This document shows, one piece after another, positions 1 through 12,720 of a DNA stretch of 64,000 nt. The first letter of the stretch is position 1; every line of letters begins with the position of its first letter. The notes under the pieces are model-generated. The model worked only from the letters and a program-made list of their open reading frames with translations. It was not told the DNA's origin and did no database searches. Origin of the DNA: Aquila chrysaetos chrysaetos (Eukaryota > Chordata > Aves > Accipitriformes > Accipitridae); assembly GCF_900496995.4 (NCBI RefSeq), contig NC_044014.1:5282001-5346000 (forward strand), in the 5' to 3' direction. The position numbers were made by a program, and so were the translations under genes.

Positions 1-704
1 CTCTGGAGATACAGGTTCTGCCCCAAGGGTGAAGGAGAAGAAAATAGTTTCTTACTAATTTTGTCATATTTAAATTTTTTGCCTGTTTGCAGCCTTATTG
101 TGGGGAATTCCAGACACTTGAGAATATAGTGCTTTATGTTCACTTTCTATCCATGTAAAAAGTCAAAAAATACACATTATTTTGTAGCTGTATTCCCATC
201 TTCAAAACACTGTGGTTATGAACTTTAATGGTATAAGGATGCACTTTTCTTATGCAACCTTGAGTTAGATGAATTAGAGAAGGTGATAAAAAAAATATTT
301 CAGGACTAAATCAGCCAAGTGGACTGGAATGTGATGAAAAGAGAAGAGAGAAATTAGAGAAATTTGGAAATACTTTAAAAAAAAAAAAGTATAAAGTATG
401 TACAAGTCTTTACATAAGAAATCCCATGAAAGAAACCATACGTCTCCAAGCCTAGTCTCCAAGACCAGGGTGACTTGACCAAAATAGGTCAGCAGAGTGC
501 ACATTATCTATTAGGATGTTCCAAAGGTACCTCTGTGGAAGCAACGTCTGACAATAGGAGTATCTACAGCTCTGGATTTTGTAAATGCACAGGGGAAAGC
601 CTTCAATTGTTCAGGTACCTCTTTATCCCACTAGCAGCATATCTATGATAGTTTAGCAGCTCCTGTGCAAATTTCTTCCATTAACCACAACATTATGTAC
701 TTAC
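1..704. other. Intron of the ADAM9-like gene at the window edge
   Basis: AT-rich sequence downstream (on the minus strand) of the last ADAM9-like exon visible. The next expected exon should carry the HExxHxxGxxH zinc-binding motif. I looked for it on the minus strand and did not find it, so it should lie to the left of base 1. No other gene or repeat was recognised here. Confidence 0.5.
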
Positions 705-3700
705 AGTGCTGATTGACCCTCCCTGGACTTGTGAGCAGACAGTACCTACAAAAGCCATTCCAATGGATCCATCATAAGAGCTTCTCCCTCTGCAACAAAA
801 GCAGTTTGAAGGTGTTGTTGAAAGAGGGGCTGAAAGTTCACGATTTCTACTAAAAGACACTGATGAGTTTGAAACAAATATTGCAAGACAAAATTTGGTC
901 TTCTTAAAGTCAAGAAGAAATTTATCACCATATCAGGGTTTCACCATAATTAATAATGAATATCTGAATAACAGAGCTTGAAAATAATGGTCAATCACCT
1001 AAGTTTGCTGTGTCAGTGCCTCTGAGTTCACAGAATCACAGAATGGTTGAGGTTGGAAGTGACCTCTGGAGGTCATCTGGTCCAACCCCTCTGCTCAAGC
1101 AGAGCCACCTAGAGTTGATTAACTATAAAGAATTCATTGTAGTTTGTCATTTTGCCAGGTTAAAACAGTTTGGAAGTTGAGTGAATTTTACTCCAGTTAT
1201 ATTTTCATTCATAGACAAACCCCAAATCATATACATTAACAACACTGGCAGCATGGCTAGTTTTTCCACTGAATGAAAACTTACATTATGAGATGGCTAA
1301 CATCATTTCGTGATCGTTTAAGAAGATCTTTCTGTCTCCAAGAAACAAATCTACTCAGTACATCTCCAGCTGAACCATCCATTACAGATATATGGTTTGT
1401 GTCTGTCCAGATCTCTAATCCAACCAAAACTATCTGGATGTTTAATGCCCTATACATCTGAAAAAAACATAATGATAATTACTGTCCATCAGTCTGTTTC
1501 AACTGAATTATAAAAGATTACATCACTAGTACTGAGTAAACAATAAGCTGAACATACTGAGGCATAACTTTAGTTTCTTTGAAACTAAATATAAAATATT
1601 TGTCTTTATAAACTAAAATATAAAATATTTATAAATTATAAGCTAAATAAATATATTTATAATATAATACTAAATAAGGAAACAATATATGAATGAAGGC
1701 AATCTACTTCCTGAAGGCACCTAAACACATCTTTCAGTTGGAGAAGTTGGAAAGACCATGTTCATTCATTTCCTTAGCTAATTGTCTTGAGGAGAAACTG
1801 GGAACAGATGATCAGAGAGCTTATGGAATTGTTCACAGCGCTGACAGTTTGCTTAATAAAAAACCACAAACATGTGAAATACTCTTCCTAGAAATGTAAA
1901 ACGTACTGGAGACCTCATGTTCCTGGAGCAGTCAAAGTCTGGGAGCACACAGAAATGGTTTAAAAAAATCTTGCATCTCCCACCTTGCTTGCACCTCTAC
2001 AAGACTTGTGCATAGGTTCATGCTGTGCCTTAAATGTGTTACGAATTTTTGTATAACTTCCAAATACAGTTTCAGAACTGCATTAGCTGTTCTTTTGAAA
2101 ACTATGATAAAGTAGAAACTACTGAACGTAGGCAACTTATCGGACCTACCCCATCAACATAATTAATCAGCTCAACCGTTTCCTTTTGCACCGCAGCAGG
2201 ATCAGATTTCTTCAGCAAAAACTGTAAAATACCATATGAAAATGTCAGAGAAAAAATTCAATGAAGTAATAAAATGTATTTAGCATTGGATGGTATCATT
2301 ACCCTGTTGTTATCCACAACCATAAATAATTCCACATAGCTTTTCTGTGGCAGGACAGCTCGCCGCTTCTGCAAATTAGAAAGCACATTAAGTTAACATA
2401 ATAATTAATGACTGCAAGGTTTTTTACTTATCTTTCTCATGTTTTTCATTTCATGTGTTTATAAAGCAATGATGCATTTTTTAACGTGGTCTCAAACGTC
2501 AATTTGCCTTAGATTTCCAAATAAACATCTGTATGTCAGTAATTCACATCTGGTCAGACACTGGGATGCATGAGCTGAAAGGCAGCTTTATGCCTTTCAT
2601 GTCATACCCATGACTGTCTTGGGCAGAACTCTGCTCTTCTGCTAAAGGATTGCTTCAAGCTATGTTAAATTCCCATTGTGCTGTTCTTCTGTTTCAGGAT
2701 TTCCTTAGCAGTACTGCCACCAGTTTGGGGTCCATGAAAACGAAGGCAATACAGAAGTGGCCTGCCAGGCCAAACCCACCTCAATGACACCATGCCAAAG
2801 CAAGAGCTCTGGAGACCCTTGGCTGCTGGAACAGGCTGAGGAGAAGGCTTGGACTCAAGAGAGAAACAGAAAGGTATTTACCCTCAAAAGCTTTTCCCTG
2901 CTAGAGGTACTGTTTGATAAAAATGGGTATTTCACCGACTGCTTCACAAACATCTTCTTGTGATGAAGGCTGCCATTCAGCACACCACATCGGAAGGGGA
3001 TATCCTGCATATCTTCTAACGGGTAAAACCCATGTTCAGATGTGCTGGATGTGTTGAGCGGCTCTATTCCATACCATTTGCCACCAATGTAGAGAATTCC
3101 TCTAATAATCATAAAAGAATGAAAAATTATTCCACAATTTTCCCCTCATGGTTATGACTAAGTGAGTGAATGACAGCTGGATACTTAAAAACTAGAACTG
3201 TTCATACCATTATGTTGAAATAAATTATTATCTTAAACTATCTTAATGTAGGGGGTAAGTTCAAATGCCCAACAGGATCTCAAAAGACAAAACAGAACTT
3301 ACTTGAAGTACTTGATTGTACATAAGTGTGGGCTCCTTGAATCAGTTAGCAGGAAAGCCAAATTATTACTAAATGAGTCTGGATAGTGGGTACAGAGCTG
3401 ATGCAAAGGGTCTCTTTTAGTCCTTATCTCTACTCTCACTCCTAGCCCCGTGCAGCTAAAGTAATCTAGCATTTTAGAAAAAGATACCTTCTAAGACAGA
3501 AAGAGAGGCTAAAAGCAATCACCAGGGTGTTTATGAGGGCAACAGCAGTATTGCACTGCTGAGTACAGCTAAATAGAAAGATTTTGCATTTGTCCATGGC
3601 TCAGAAACACCTACCACATGCCCATTTGCTGTACCAGAATCTTTCAGAAGCTATTATCTTGTTCTCCAGAATCTCAAAACTATATTTAGAACAGGAAGTC

Positions 3701-6700
3701 TCTAGTTAATACTTTGTGAAAGAAGATCCTCAAAATGTGAGTAAAAGGTAACCAAAGGATTTGAGTCTGCATAAGTTTGCAGACAGCCAAAATGAAATAT
3801 CTGTTCTGCTTAGGGAGATCCAGCATTACCTGAAATACCAGTATGTTGACGATTTTATTCTTCATTTAAAGGAATGCCAGGAAATGTCATTATTTATTGT
3901 GAGTGGCATCTCACTGTGATGCTATACATGAAAGATATCTGGGTGAACTTTATCCCATTTGCCTCTTCATGCTTGTCAAAAAACCATCAAACTGAACAAG
4001 GCTAGTACAACCAACAAGTGTATCCAAAGTCCAGCTAAAGAGCCAAGCTCAGTGAACACAGGGAAGCATGGGTACACTCTAAGCACATTCTGAATATCTG
4101 CACAATTTGTTGTGCGTGGCATCTCATTTTGCCAACTCACATGGACTGATTCCACAGGGAGAAACCCCCATCTTTTACGCATTAATCTGGCCCATTTATG
4201 TTTCTCAAATAAATGTAATTTTCTTGTATTTGAAACACAAAAAATTGTTTCAAATTTGGTCAAAACTTTTTCCACAGAAATGGTTTTTCTTTTGAAACCT
4301 GCCCATTCATAAGACAGAATTGTTTGCAGGAGTGTGTTAAGTTTAGCAAAAGCTTCATCAGCATTTCTTCTAGAGAGGTACCGCTGGTCAAGACATTCAC
4401 ATCAAGTAATAGAGGCCTCAGTTCATGCCTGTGTTCTGCCTATGTTTGGATTATGCTCTCTCTCATGTTATCTTTTTCTGTGAAGGAATTTTGGCAAAGG
4501 GGAAAAAAGTGGTAGTTGAGGGAAGATATAAAACCTCTAAAGAGTTTCAGCTTCATCAACAGGCGAAATATAACAAAAATTTGCACGATAGGATGGTGTT
4601 TTCTCTCCAGGTGTATGTTGAATAGCAACTGCTTTTTTGGTACTGCACAATGAATTACCATGAAGTAAAAAGCAAGAGGTAATACCTAAGGCCATCGCAT
4701 GTGCTAAGAGCAAGCATCGAGTCAGCAATCCCTTCAATAGTGCCATGATAATAACAGTGTGTCTGAAATGCAACAAAACCACATAATTAATGACAAAATA
4801 AGGTTGTTGCCTTCAAATGCAAACTTACTTTCTAACCAGCCTTTTTATTTGCATGACTTTAAGGCTGGTTGTTACAAATTTACAGAGTTCCCTATTCTAA
4901 AGGTAATCCCAACCTTCTTGGAGTAAAATATTACTTGACATGAGTACCTACAATAGCATTTGGTCCCTTGGTTCTAGGAAGCAACCAGCTTTTTAGTTTA
5001 ACCCATCACCATCCTTTAAAAAAATCTTTTCATCTGCATTGCTCATCCTGTTCTTAAACAGACTCCTCTCAAAGGCTGATCTGAGAAGATCTCCCATGCA
5101 GTTTCCCATAAGACTTAATTGCTCCCAATTAAGTCTCGCTGAGCTCGCATGCAGTTTAAAGTTGAAATTAAATTCAAAAGTATTTGTAAGGCTTGTTTGA
5201 TACAGGACCTAAAAACTATAGAGCTTTGATGCTGCAATTGTACCTTTAATTGCATACTATGCAAAGGTGACCTAATCAGGTAGCTCAAATTCAGTCTTGG
5301 CATAATCTCCTGGCATCTCCTTTCACACCTTGGAAAACAGTGACGCTGTATCACTGTAAACAGCCCACTCCCTCAAAAGACATAGGGCCTTATGTTTTGT
5401 ATCAGTGGTAACTGTTAAACAGAAATGCTACAAATGTGAAAACTCACAAAAGCCTCTTTCCCAGCAAATATATTTTTCTTCTGTAGATACTTTATGTGCA
5501 TCACTAGCATTTTCCCTTCCATTGCCAAAAATGTAACCAATTTTCACTGACCTATTATAGAGATACGAAAACACCCAGAATTAATGGTTGTGCATTCGCT
5601 TTTGCTTTGAAAATACATTTAGATGTATACACACCCTTGTTGTCATCCTTAGTTCTATCAAATTCTTAATATGGCCTTCAATCCATAAAGCTTGGCTTCC
5701 ATGGTTTGAGGAAACTCTGACACAAAAAGGGAATTTTATTATCTACAATACCTTGTTTTTTGGTTGTGTTGCCTCCAGTTCCCCATTTTTCCCATATGTA
5801 TATAGCATAAAGTCTTCGCTAACAAGCTTTCTGGAAACAAAAATAAACTACTGCTCTTTTAACAGTCTAGAAAGCAAGAAATAAGTCAAGAATCCTAGTA
5901 AGTACTACATTCTGTTAGCAGCACACTCATGCTAAATTACTATTAAAATCCATGGACTTGAAACAAAATACCTTAAAATGAGCTGCATTATTTGGAAAAT
6001 AAGTTATTTTGAAATATTTTAACTAAAATTTCCATAGTGTAGGATCTGAGCAGACTATGTTGCATCGGGGCCTAGACTATTACAGGCTCAGGAATGAGGA
6101 ACAACAGTAACAGACAAATTTCTTCAAATACAACATGGCTAACAACCTTCCCCCCTGCTAATAAAAAGCTAATGCTGAACTGAATTCTAATTTTTCATAA
6201 GGATTTTCTGAAAAGTCTTGTGCTGCTAATAAAAAACCTAATCAAAATAAATTGCTTCACAACTAGAAAAAATATTATTCCCTTCTATTTGCAAGCTAGT
6301 ACCATAACAGAGATGCTATTTAACAGTCATTTTGTAATTACTACTATCTGCCATGTAGGTGGTTTCTTCTGAATCTTTTCAGCATATAAATACTTGTCTA
6401 TATGCAACTAACTCCCAAGATGGTATGATTCCTTAGAACACTCTACCACATACTTATTTTTCTTCAGTTTTAGGAGATATGTTCCATTTCTGGTTTTAAC
6501 TGAGTAAGAAAGATTGTCATCTGAATGCTCCTGAAAACAGAACAAAAGATGTTACTTAATTAGGTGATTTTCTACTTGGTTGTGTCAGTTCCATGTTTTG
6601 TCTGAGAAGAGAGGTCCAACTACTATGTATGTTTTGAGTATCTATCAAAACACAGATTCCTAACCCTCATGCCTTCTAGATTTCAAAGTCTCAGCAGCAC

Positions 6701-7564
6701 ACTCTACATTCTTTCCTATGGAAAGTTTAAATGCTATTAATCTATAAATTTTCATGTAGAAGACAGAAGGGCACAGCCCCTGTATGCACTCTGCCCAACC
6801 ACCACATCATGTTTGGTGACACTCCTTATGTAAATCATTGGCAGCCGGACGAACAACTCACAGATTCTTCCTTCCTTAATCGGTTTGCACAAAGATGACT
6901 AATGCTATTTCAGTAACAGTTACTTCAGTAATTGAACTTGATATCTAGGACAAAGGTAAGTTACTGCAGAACTGAAGAATTAAGGCTTAGATTTTTTAAC
7001 TCATGCGTTTAACGTGTGCGACTCTGTGGGACCGTTTCTACAAAGTGAGCATCAGCCCTTTAGGTGCTACATGGTTTAAATCCTCTGGTTATCCAAAGAC
7101 CAGGTACAACGAGCAAAAGAACATATAGAGCATGGACGTTAGTTCAAGTTCGAGTTCAGCATCTAATCTGACTCAGAGGAAATGGAAATATTCTTCACGT
7201 TCCTTCTCACTTCTGTCTTACAAGGCTGTTAACAGGACTGGAAGTTTGAAAGGTGCTAACTTAGAGTGCAATCACAGACCTTTGTGGGAACAAATTTATT
7301 CAAACTAGTTGAAAACACTAAGAATCTGAAGACATAGTGTGGGGCGCAATTCTTCACAAAAATAATCTATATATACCATAGACTCTGTGCGTATGTGTGT
7401 GTAATATAGGACAGTATTGTGAAAAAACAGCAACATCAGAAGAAAAAAACAGATAGAATAACAAACCTCATGAAAAAATGGGTGATGTTTCTCTCTGCCC
7501 GTCAGACTTTGAGGAATAATTATTTCTAATGTAGAAAGTCTGGATATCTGTTCAGAAGATACAC
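705..7564 (-). CDS. ADAM9-like disintegrin/metalloprotease, partial (prodomain and first half of catalytic domain)
   Basis: Nine minus-strand exons join in one frame of about 297 codons: 7467-7564, 6454-6530, 5752-5830, 4686-4762, 2936-3101, 2303-2368, 2150-2221, 1285-1457 and 705-789. Each has an AG acceptor and GT donor, and phases match at every junction. The first five encode the prodomain, including YGIEPL and the cysteine-switch motif PFRCGV. The sixth starts with a basic KRR stretch followed by AVLPQKSYVELFMVVDNN, which closely resembles the ADAM9 maturation site and start of the protease domain. Later exons give LNIQIVLVGLEIWTD and GMAFVGTVCS. The 77/79/77/72/85-base exon sizes fit the ADAM family. 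ADAMs are type I membrane sheddases. The signal-peptide exon was not found, and the zinc-binding, disintegrin and membrane exons lie beyond the left edge. A small extra exon between 2380 and 2930 cannot be excluded. Assignment to ADAM9 itself or a bird paralogue is open. Confidence 0.9.
1029..1117 (-). mobile_element. CR1 LINE 3'-end fragment
   Basis: The minus strand reads as the conserved CR1 3' end: text around 'gaccagatgacctccagag' followed by 'aaccattctgtgattctgtg'. It is about 90 bases long, in an intron of the ADAM9-like gene, and non-coding. Confidence 0.8.
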
Positions 7565-10500
7565 CTAAAAATAAAGTTTGAAATTTCTAAAGAATCAGAA
7601 AGGATAAGTAAGACATTATGTTGGCATCTGCACAGTGGTGATTGCCGAAAGACCATTCTGATCTGTCCATAAATGGAGAAAGACCTGACTGCCCATGCTC
7701 AGTTTGGTCTATTCTGTCTCTGCCAGAGCTCTTGGATTATGCTGGGAAAATCGCAGAAATCAACATTTTCATTCATGGATAAGTTACTCTGCATTTCTGA
7801 GTGTTTAAACCAAATATACGTGGCCTCATTCTCTGCAGAAATGCTGTTTTGACTGTACTCAAGGTTAATGACTACACCACCCCAAACACAACTGATGTAA
7901 CGTGCTACAAACTGCAAATTCGAGCAAAAGTTTTCTTAAACGGGCTGTCCAAAACTGACTGGCAATCTTGGCTTTAACTCTCGGTCTTAGTTACTTACAT
8001 TATAAACTGGGATAATAGCTCAAATTTTTCTCATTCCTTCATTAGGCAATATCAAAACAAATTAATTATTGTCTGAAAAAAAAAAATCCCTCAACCAATA
8101 TGACAGTAACATAATAGAGAATCCCAAGAACAAGAAAAATTTAAAAAAAAATCCTTTCCTGTATTCAGTGGGTACTTTGATAGTGATGAAGAAATAGTTT
8201 AGGAATGGTCAAACTGATTTAAAAAAAGTAACTTCAGATTAAAGCTGGGGTTTTCTGGAGCACACAAAGAAAAACTATCAGATGATTTAAACACAATCTT
8301 AATTCTCACATATTCTGCATTATTAACTTTGTAACTTTGTCAATAATTTTTGAAACATTTTTTCTTCTATGACCTACACTTTTAACCTGATGTACCACAG
8401 AAAATTTATGCAGCTACCTTCTCTGCCCACCCACCTGTCCCCTCACAGTAATTTTTGAAGTAGCTGGCCAGTTAAAATCAACTGTGCAAGAGATGCTAAC
8501 ATCTCAAATAGAATTAAGTTCCTTCAAGCTTTGTGAAATCACCTCATTGGTGCCAGGAAGACTGTGCTGATCTGTAAATCTACAGCAAGGCTGTCTAGGA
8601 GTGACTGATGGACCTATAGTACAATTATTTTGAATGGTGGATCCAACTTTGCCAGGATGTTTCAGAACTTTGCTAGACAGAGAATTGGAGAATATTGTAT
8701 CTACTCCGGGGGATGTTTTTTACTGGTTACAGAGCCATTTGCTGTGGGCTCACCTTCTAGCTACTGTTAGGTCCTGCACTTGCTCATCTTCTCCCTCTTG
8801 CTCGTGTCTCTACTTCCTTCTGTCCTTTCCTTGATTAAATCAGCTCCCCCTTTAGCCCTCTCCTTCCATTTAAATCCCTTTACTCATATTCCTTTGCCCA
8901 TTGCCCTGAATGAGGAATACTTACAGTTGTCCTCTGGATATAATTCTGCCACCTGCTGCGTGTATAATCTTGGCTCACCATGCTTGCCTCCTGCCATTGC
9001 CTAATGCTGCATTTTATTCATTCCAGCAACAGTTAAACCTTTGCAAAAGGTCTGTAGCCTTTTACGTTATATCAGAACCATCTCCAGAACATCATGCTAA
9101 TGCAGGAAGCTAAAGATAAGAAGTCTGCTGAGTATCTGGTTTCAAGTAAGCAGTTTCGTAAGGACAAAACCAATCACCAGTGACTTTTTTTAAAATTGTG
9201 TGAACTTGAATTCATCTTCCTTTTTCTTGTCTGCTCCTCAGTCTGGTTTGAGTGTTGACTCTGATCAACAGAGACTCAACCATTGCTTTTAAACAGGTTA
9301 CAGAATCAACAATAACATGGGTTTTAACAATGAAAGTGGTTTCTTCCTTCTTAAATTGTTCTTTCATAAGGAAACAAAGAGATTTCTTCTCATTTATAGT
9401 AGCACAAGGTCACCCTCAGCCTCCCACGTTTCTGTGAAAGGACTTCATAATTGCAAAGAAGACACAGAATCACCCATCCAAAGCAAGGAGGAGGATTCTT
9501 CAGTGTAATGACGATCTTTACCTGTTAGATAACATCAGGGTTTTTAAAAGCTAGTTGCAGGTAGCATATGTTTACCATTAAAGACTGCCATTGCAATCAA
9601 AATGTAGGAGTTGCTATTAGCAAACAGGTTTGCAAAAAATGCCAGCACTCAATATTTAATTCTGACTTTGCTCTTAATCTTCAATAATTTTATTATCTAA
9701 ATTACAAAATCCATTCTGTTTCATGAGTTAAGTCTATGTTGAACTAACAGTGGAAATGCAGTTCTAACAATTTAAATTTTGACACCTGAAAGCAGGAAAC
9801 CATCTTTAATGCAAGTCATAAAAATATCACTTTCTAAGAAATATTTCAGGTGTTAAATCTAAACCTAAAATCTGAAGCCAAATCATAAATGGAAATGAGC
9901 TAATGAAGAACTAAAACAAAACTGTAGGAATTTCCTTCACGTTACTAAAGATCAAAATCTTTTTCTCCAGTCTTTACTGTTGATGAGAGTGACAGTAACT
10001 GCAGTTGTCACAACCAGTGTCCGGTAAAGATGATGTATTTACATACCTACTACATCCTGGAGGAAAAAAAAAAACACAAAGAGCTCAGCTATAAAAACCT
10101 TCAATCTGTAATCCTTTCCAGACACCTTTTTGTTGAACAAGATTTTGTCAATTGGAGGGTCAGCTAAAGCCTAATACCTGGGGAGACCAGTGACTCGATT
10201 TGAAAGGAATGCATCATTACGATCAGGACCAGAGAGTACAAGAAGACTTGGAGAAACTTTCTAAATACATAACAAAAACTGAAAGCTTACCTTTTATCCA
10301 AGAGGGTTTTCCAGTTAAAGTTAGTCCAAAAGTGAACAAAAATAGGCTGTGTTTTAACATGACTAGATTTCCCCGAGAAACTACTACAGTATCCGAGCAG
10401 ACACCTGTACCTGGCTCTTAGCTCCTCTACACAGGCGAACTAGAAGAACGAGAACCGTCTGCTCTGAAGGTAAACAACAGAAAAAGCACTCCGATACTAC

Positions 10501-11500
10501 ATCTGTGCTAAGGAAACGGGAAGTAAAATTTAATCCATTAGGCTTGCAAAAAAACTGGTTAGACAGCTTAACGCAAATAAAAAGCAGCACATTCTTAAGT
10601 GCTGATTGGAGAAAGAGCACCAACCCATGCCAGGATCAAACTGGTTTATTCTAAAGGATTTTGATACCACAGTGAGATCATAAGAGATTAGAAACATAAA
10701 ATATTGCTACCAATGGATACAATGTTTAGGATGTTTATACTGGCTATCGTCAGCTCAGTAAAAAACTCTAGTATAAAACAATCTACTCTTTGAAATTTCA
10801 GCTTGTTGTTTTCCATTTTTTCATCTTTAAAAATATAAAAAATACAATGCATACAAACACATGGAAGCCCCACGAACACATGGAAATCCCCAAAACAGGG
10901 ATTTTACCCCATCCCTTCTATATTAATTATCCTCACCAAAAGTCTGCAATTTTGTGCAGCTCATTGTTCTTCCAGCATCCGAGTAACCTCGTGAGGCATC
11001 ATGCAATCATATTGTCACCAAAAGCAGAAAATAAACGCTTCTAAAGCTGGATGAATTAGCAATGCATTTCAGAAGTATCAAGCACATTTAGAAACTCAAA
11101 AAGGAGACTGAGACGACGGTTGTCATGCTAAAACATTTACATTAATTAATTTTAATTAATGCATTAATTAAAACAGAGCAAATCCATTTTTCCGTTGCTA
11201 GTAGATCACATAAAACAATGGCTTAAGTGGCAAAAAGCAGGGATGCCGACTGCATTTGTAATACCAGCTTGTAGAAAGCCTGTTCAAGTCCGTCTTTGTA
11301 TTTTTCGCAAACCTAACTAACGTTCCTCAGCCGAGCACCAAGTGGAAGAACTCGATATCCGCTTTCCCTGGGTTTACGCCTGTACCGCAGTGTCAGGGGC
11401 AGCTTTCCCCGACTCCAGAAGCCGGCATCCTATTGAAAATTAAATGAACCCAATCTTTTATTTATAGTCTCTCTCCCATACGCGTGCGACTCGGAAGAGA
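7565..11500. other. Interval between ADAM9-like exon 2 and the CpG island
   Basis: AT-rich DNA that should be the first intron of the ADAM9-like gene if that gene starts at or near the CpG island. I looked for a minus-strand exon with an ATG, a hydrophobic signal peptide and a phase-1 donor and found none. An AT-rich near-palindrome made of repeated TTAATTAA-type units lies at about 11141-11175. Nothing else was recognised. Confidence 0.4.
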
Positions 11501-11559
11501 GAATTCCGTCGCTCCGAATTCCGCTCTTTTATCAAGTCCCGTAGCACTGCCAAGCTTTT

Positions 11560-12720
11560 AAGGCTTCTCCATCTCCGCGAGAGCGCGTTATTTTATTAGA
11601 AAAAGGACTAACGCCGGCATTCCCCCGCACTGCGGGTGTTCCTTCAAACGCGTGGCCGCTCCCCTCCCTGTCAGCCTTTACCCGCCGTGGGCGGGACGCG
11701 GGGTGGGCTGGCGGATCCCCTCGGCCCCCACACCGGCCGCCACCACCCCGGAGGAGCCGAGGCGGTGCAGAGCCCTCTGCTCCTGGATGGCGGGCTCCGG
11801 GCACGGCGGAGGGACGCCCGTTTGCGGTCGCCGGGCGCACCCGACCCGTTCCCGCCGCAGTGCCGGGGTGCCGCCGGTACCTCAGGAGAGCTTCCCGCCA
11901 CCCCAAACGCGCATGCGCGGAGCTCCCTCCCGCCCCCCGCCGCCTTGCGCAGGCGCACTCCGCCCGGCGGCCGCCGGGGAGGGTTCCTGTCAGCGTGTCC
12001 GCCGCTGCCGCCGCTCGGTTCCGCCCGCGGCGTTGCGATGGCGAGCGGCTGCGCGGCGGAGGAGGCGGTCGCCGCCGACCCGTGCTGTGTGGCGGCGGGG
12101 TGCTCCTGGCCCTGCGCGCCGCCGGACGGCCTGGCCCGGGCGCTCTGCTTGCGGCGGGGCGCGGGCGGCGGCGAGGCCAGGTGAGGGCGGTGGCGGACGA
12201 GGGGACCCTCCGCCGCCCCCCGGGGGGGCCGCGCCGCCCCGCTGGCTCTCCTCCTCAGGCGGCTGCGGCCAGGCGGGCGGCGTGAGGGGGTGCCGGGCCG
12301 GGCCGGGCTGGGCTGGGACTGGGCCTGGGCGGGCGGCGGGGCGGGAGCGGGCCTGGCGGGACAACGCGGCCGTGGCGCTTCCCCCCCCCCCCCCCCCCCG
12401 CAGCACCGAGGCCGTCGTCGTGGAGAGGCGGACGGGCGGCGGGAGCGAGGCGCCCTGCGAGCTGCATCTGGAGTGCCGGCCCGCCGGCGCCGGGGAGATG
12501 GTCTCCGTCGGTATCCTGAGCGAGGCCCGGAACATGGAGGTGTACGTGGGCGAGGAGTACTGCGGGACCGGCCGGGGCGAGAGCCTGGGCGCTGCCCGGT
12601 CCCCGGGGTGAGTGGCGGCCTCTGGCCGCGGCCCTGGCGGGCACCGGGGGGTGCCTGCAGCAGCGGGAGGCGGCCGTCGGCCTGGCGGGGGGTGTGTGTG
12701 TGGGGGGGTTGCTCCTGGGA
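11560..12720. promoter_or_regulatory. CpG island promoter region of PAAT, possibly bidirectional
   Basis: The base composition changes sharply here to very GC- and CpG-rich, including GCGCATGCGCGG- and TGCGCAGGCGCA-type NRF1-like sites at about 11910-11957. No TATA box was seen. It surrounds PAAT exons 1 and 2, as in a housekeeping promoter. The ADAM9-like gene points the other way and has no identified first exon, so the island may also drive that gene; this is inference. Confidence 0.75.

Noticed and set aside
10384-10623. Minus-strand open frame beginning with a hydrophobic stretch, considered as ADAM exon 1
   Set aside because: It starts with TTG, not ATG, and has no phase-1 donor after a signal-peptide-like segment.
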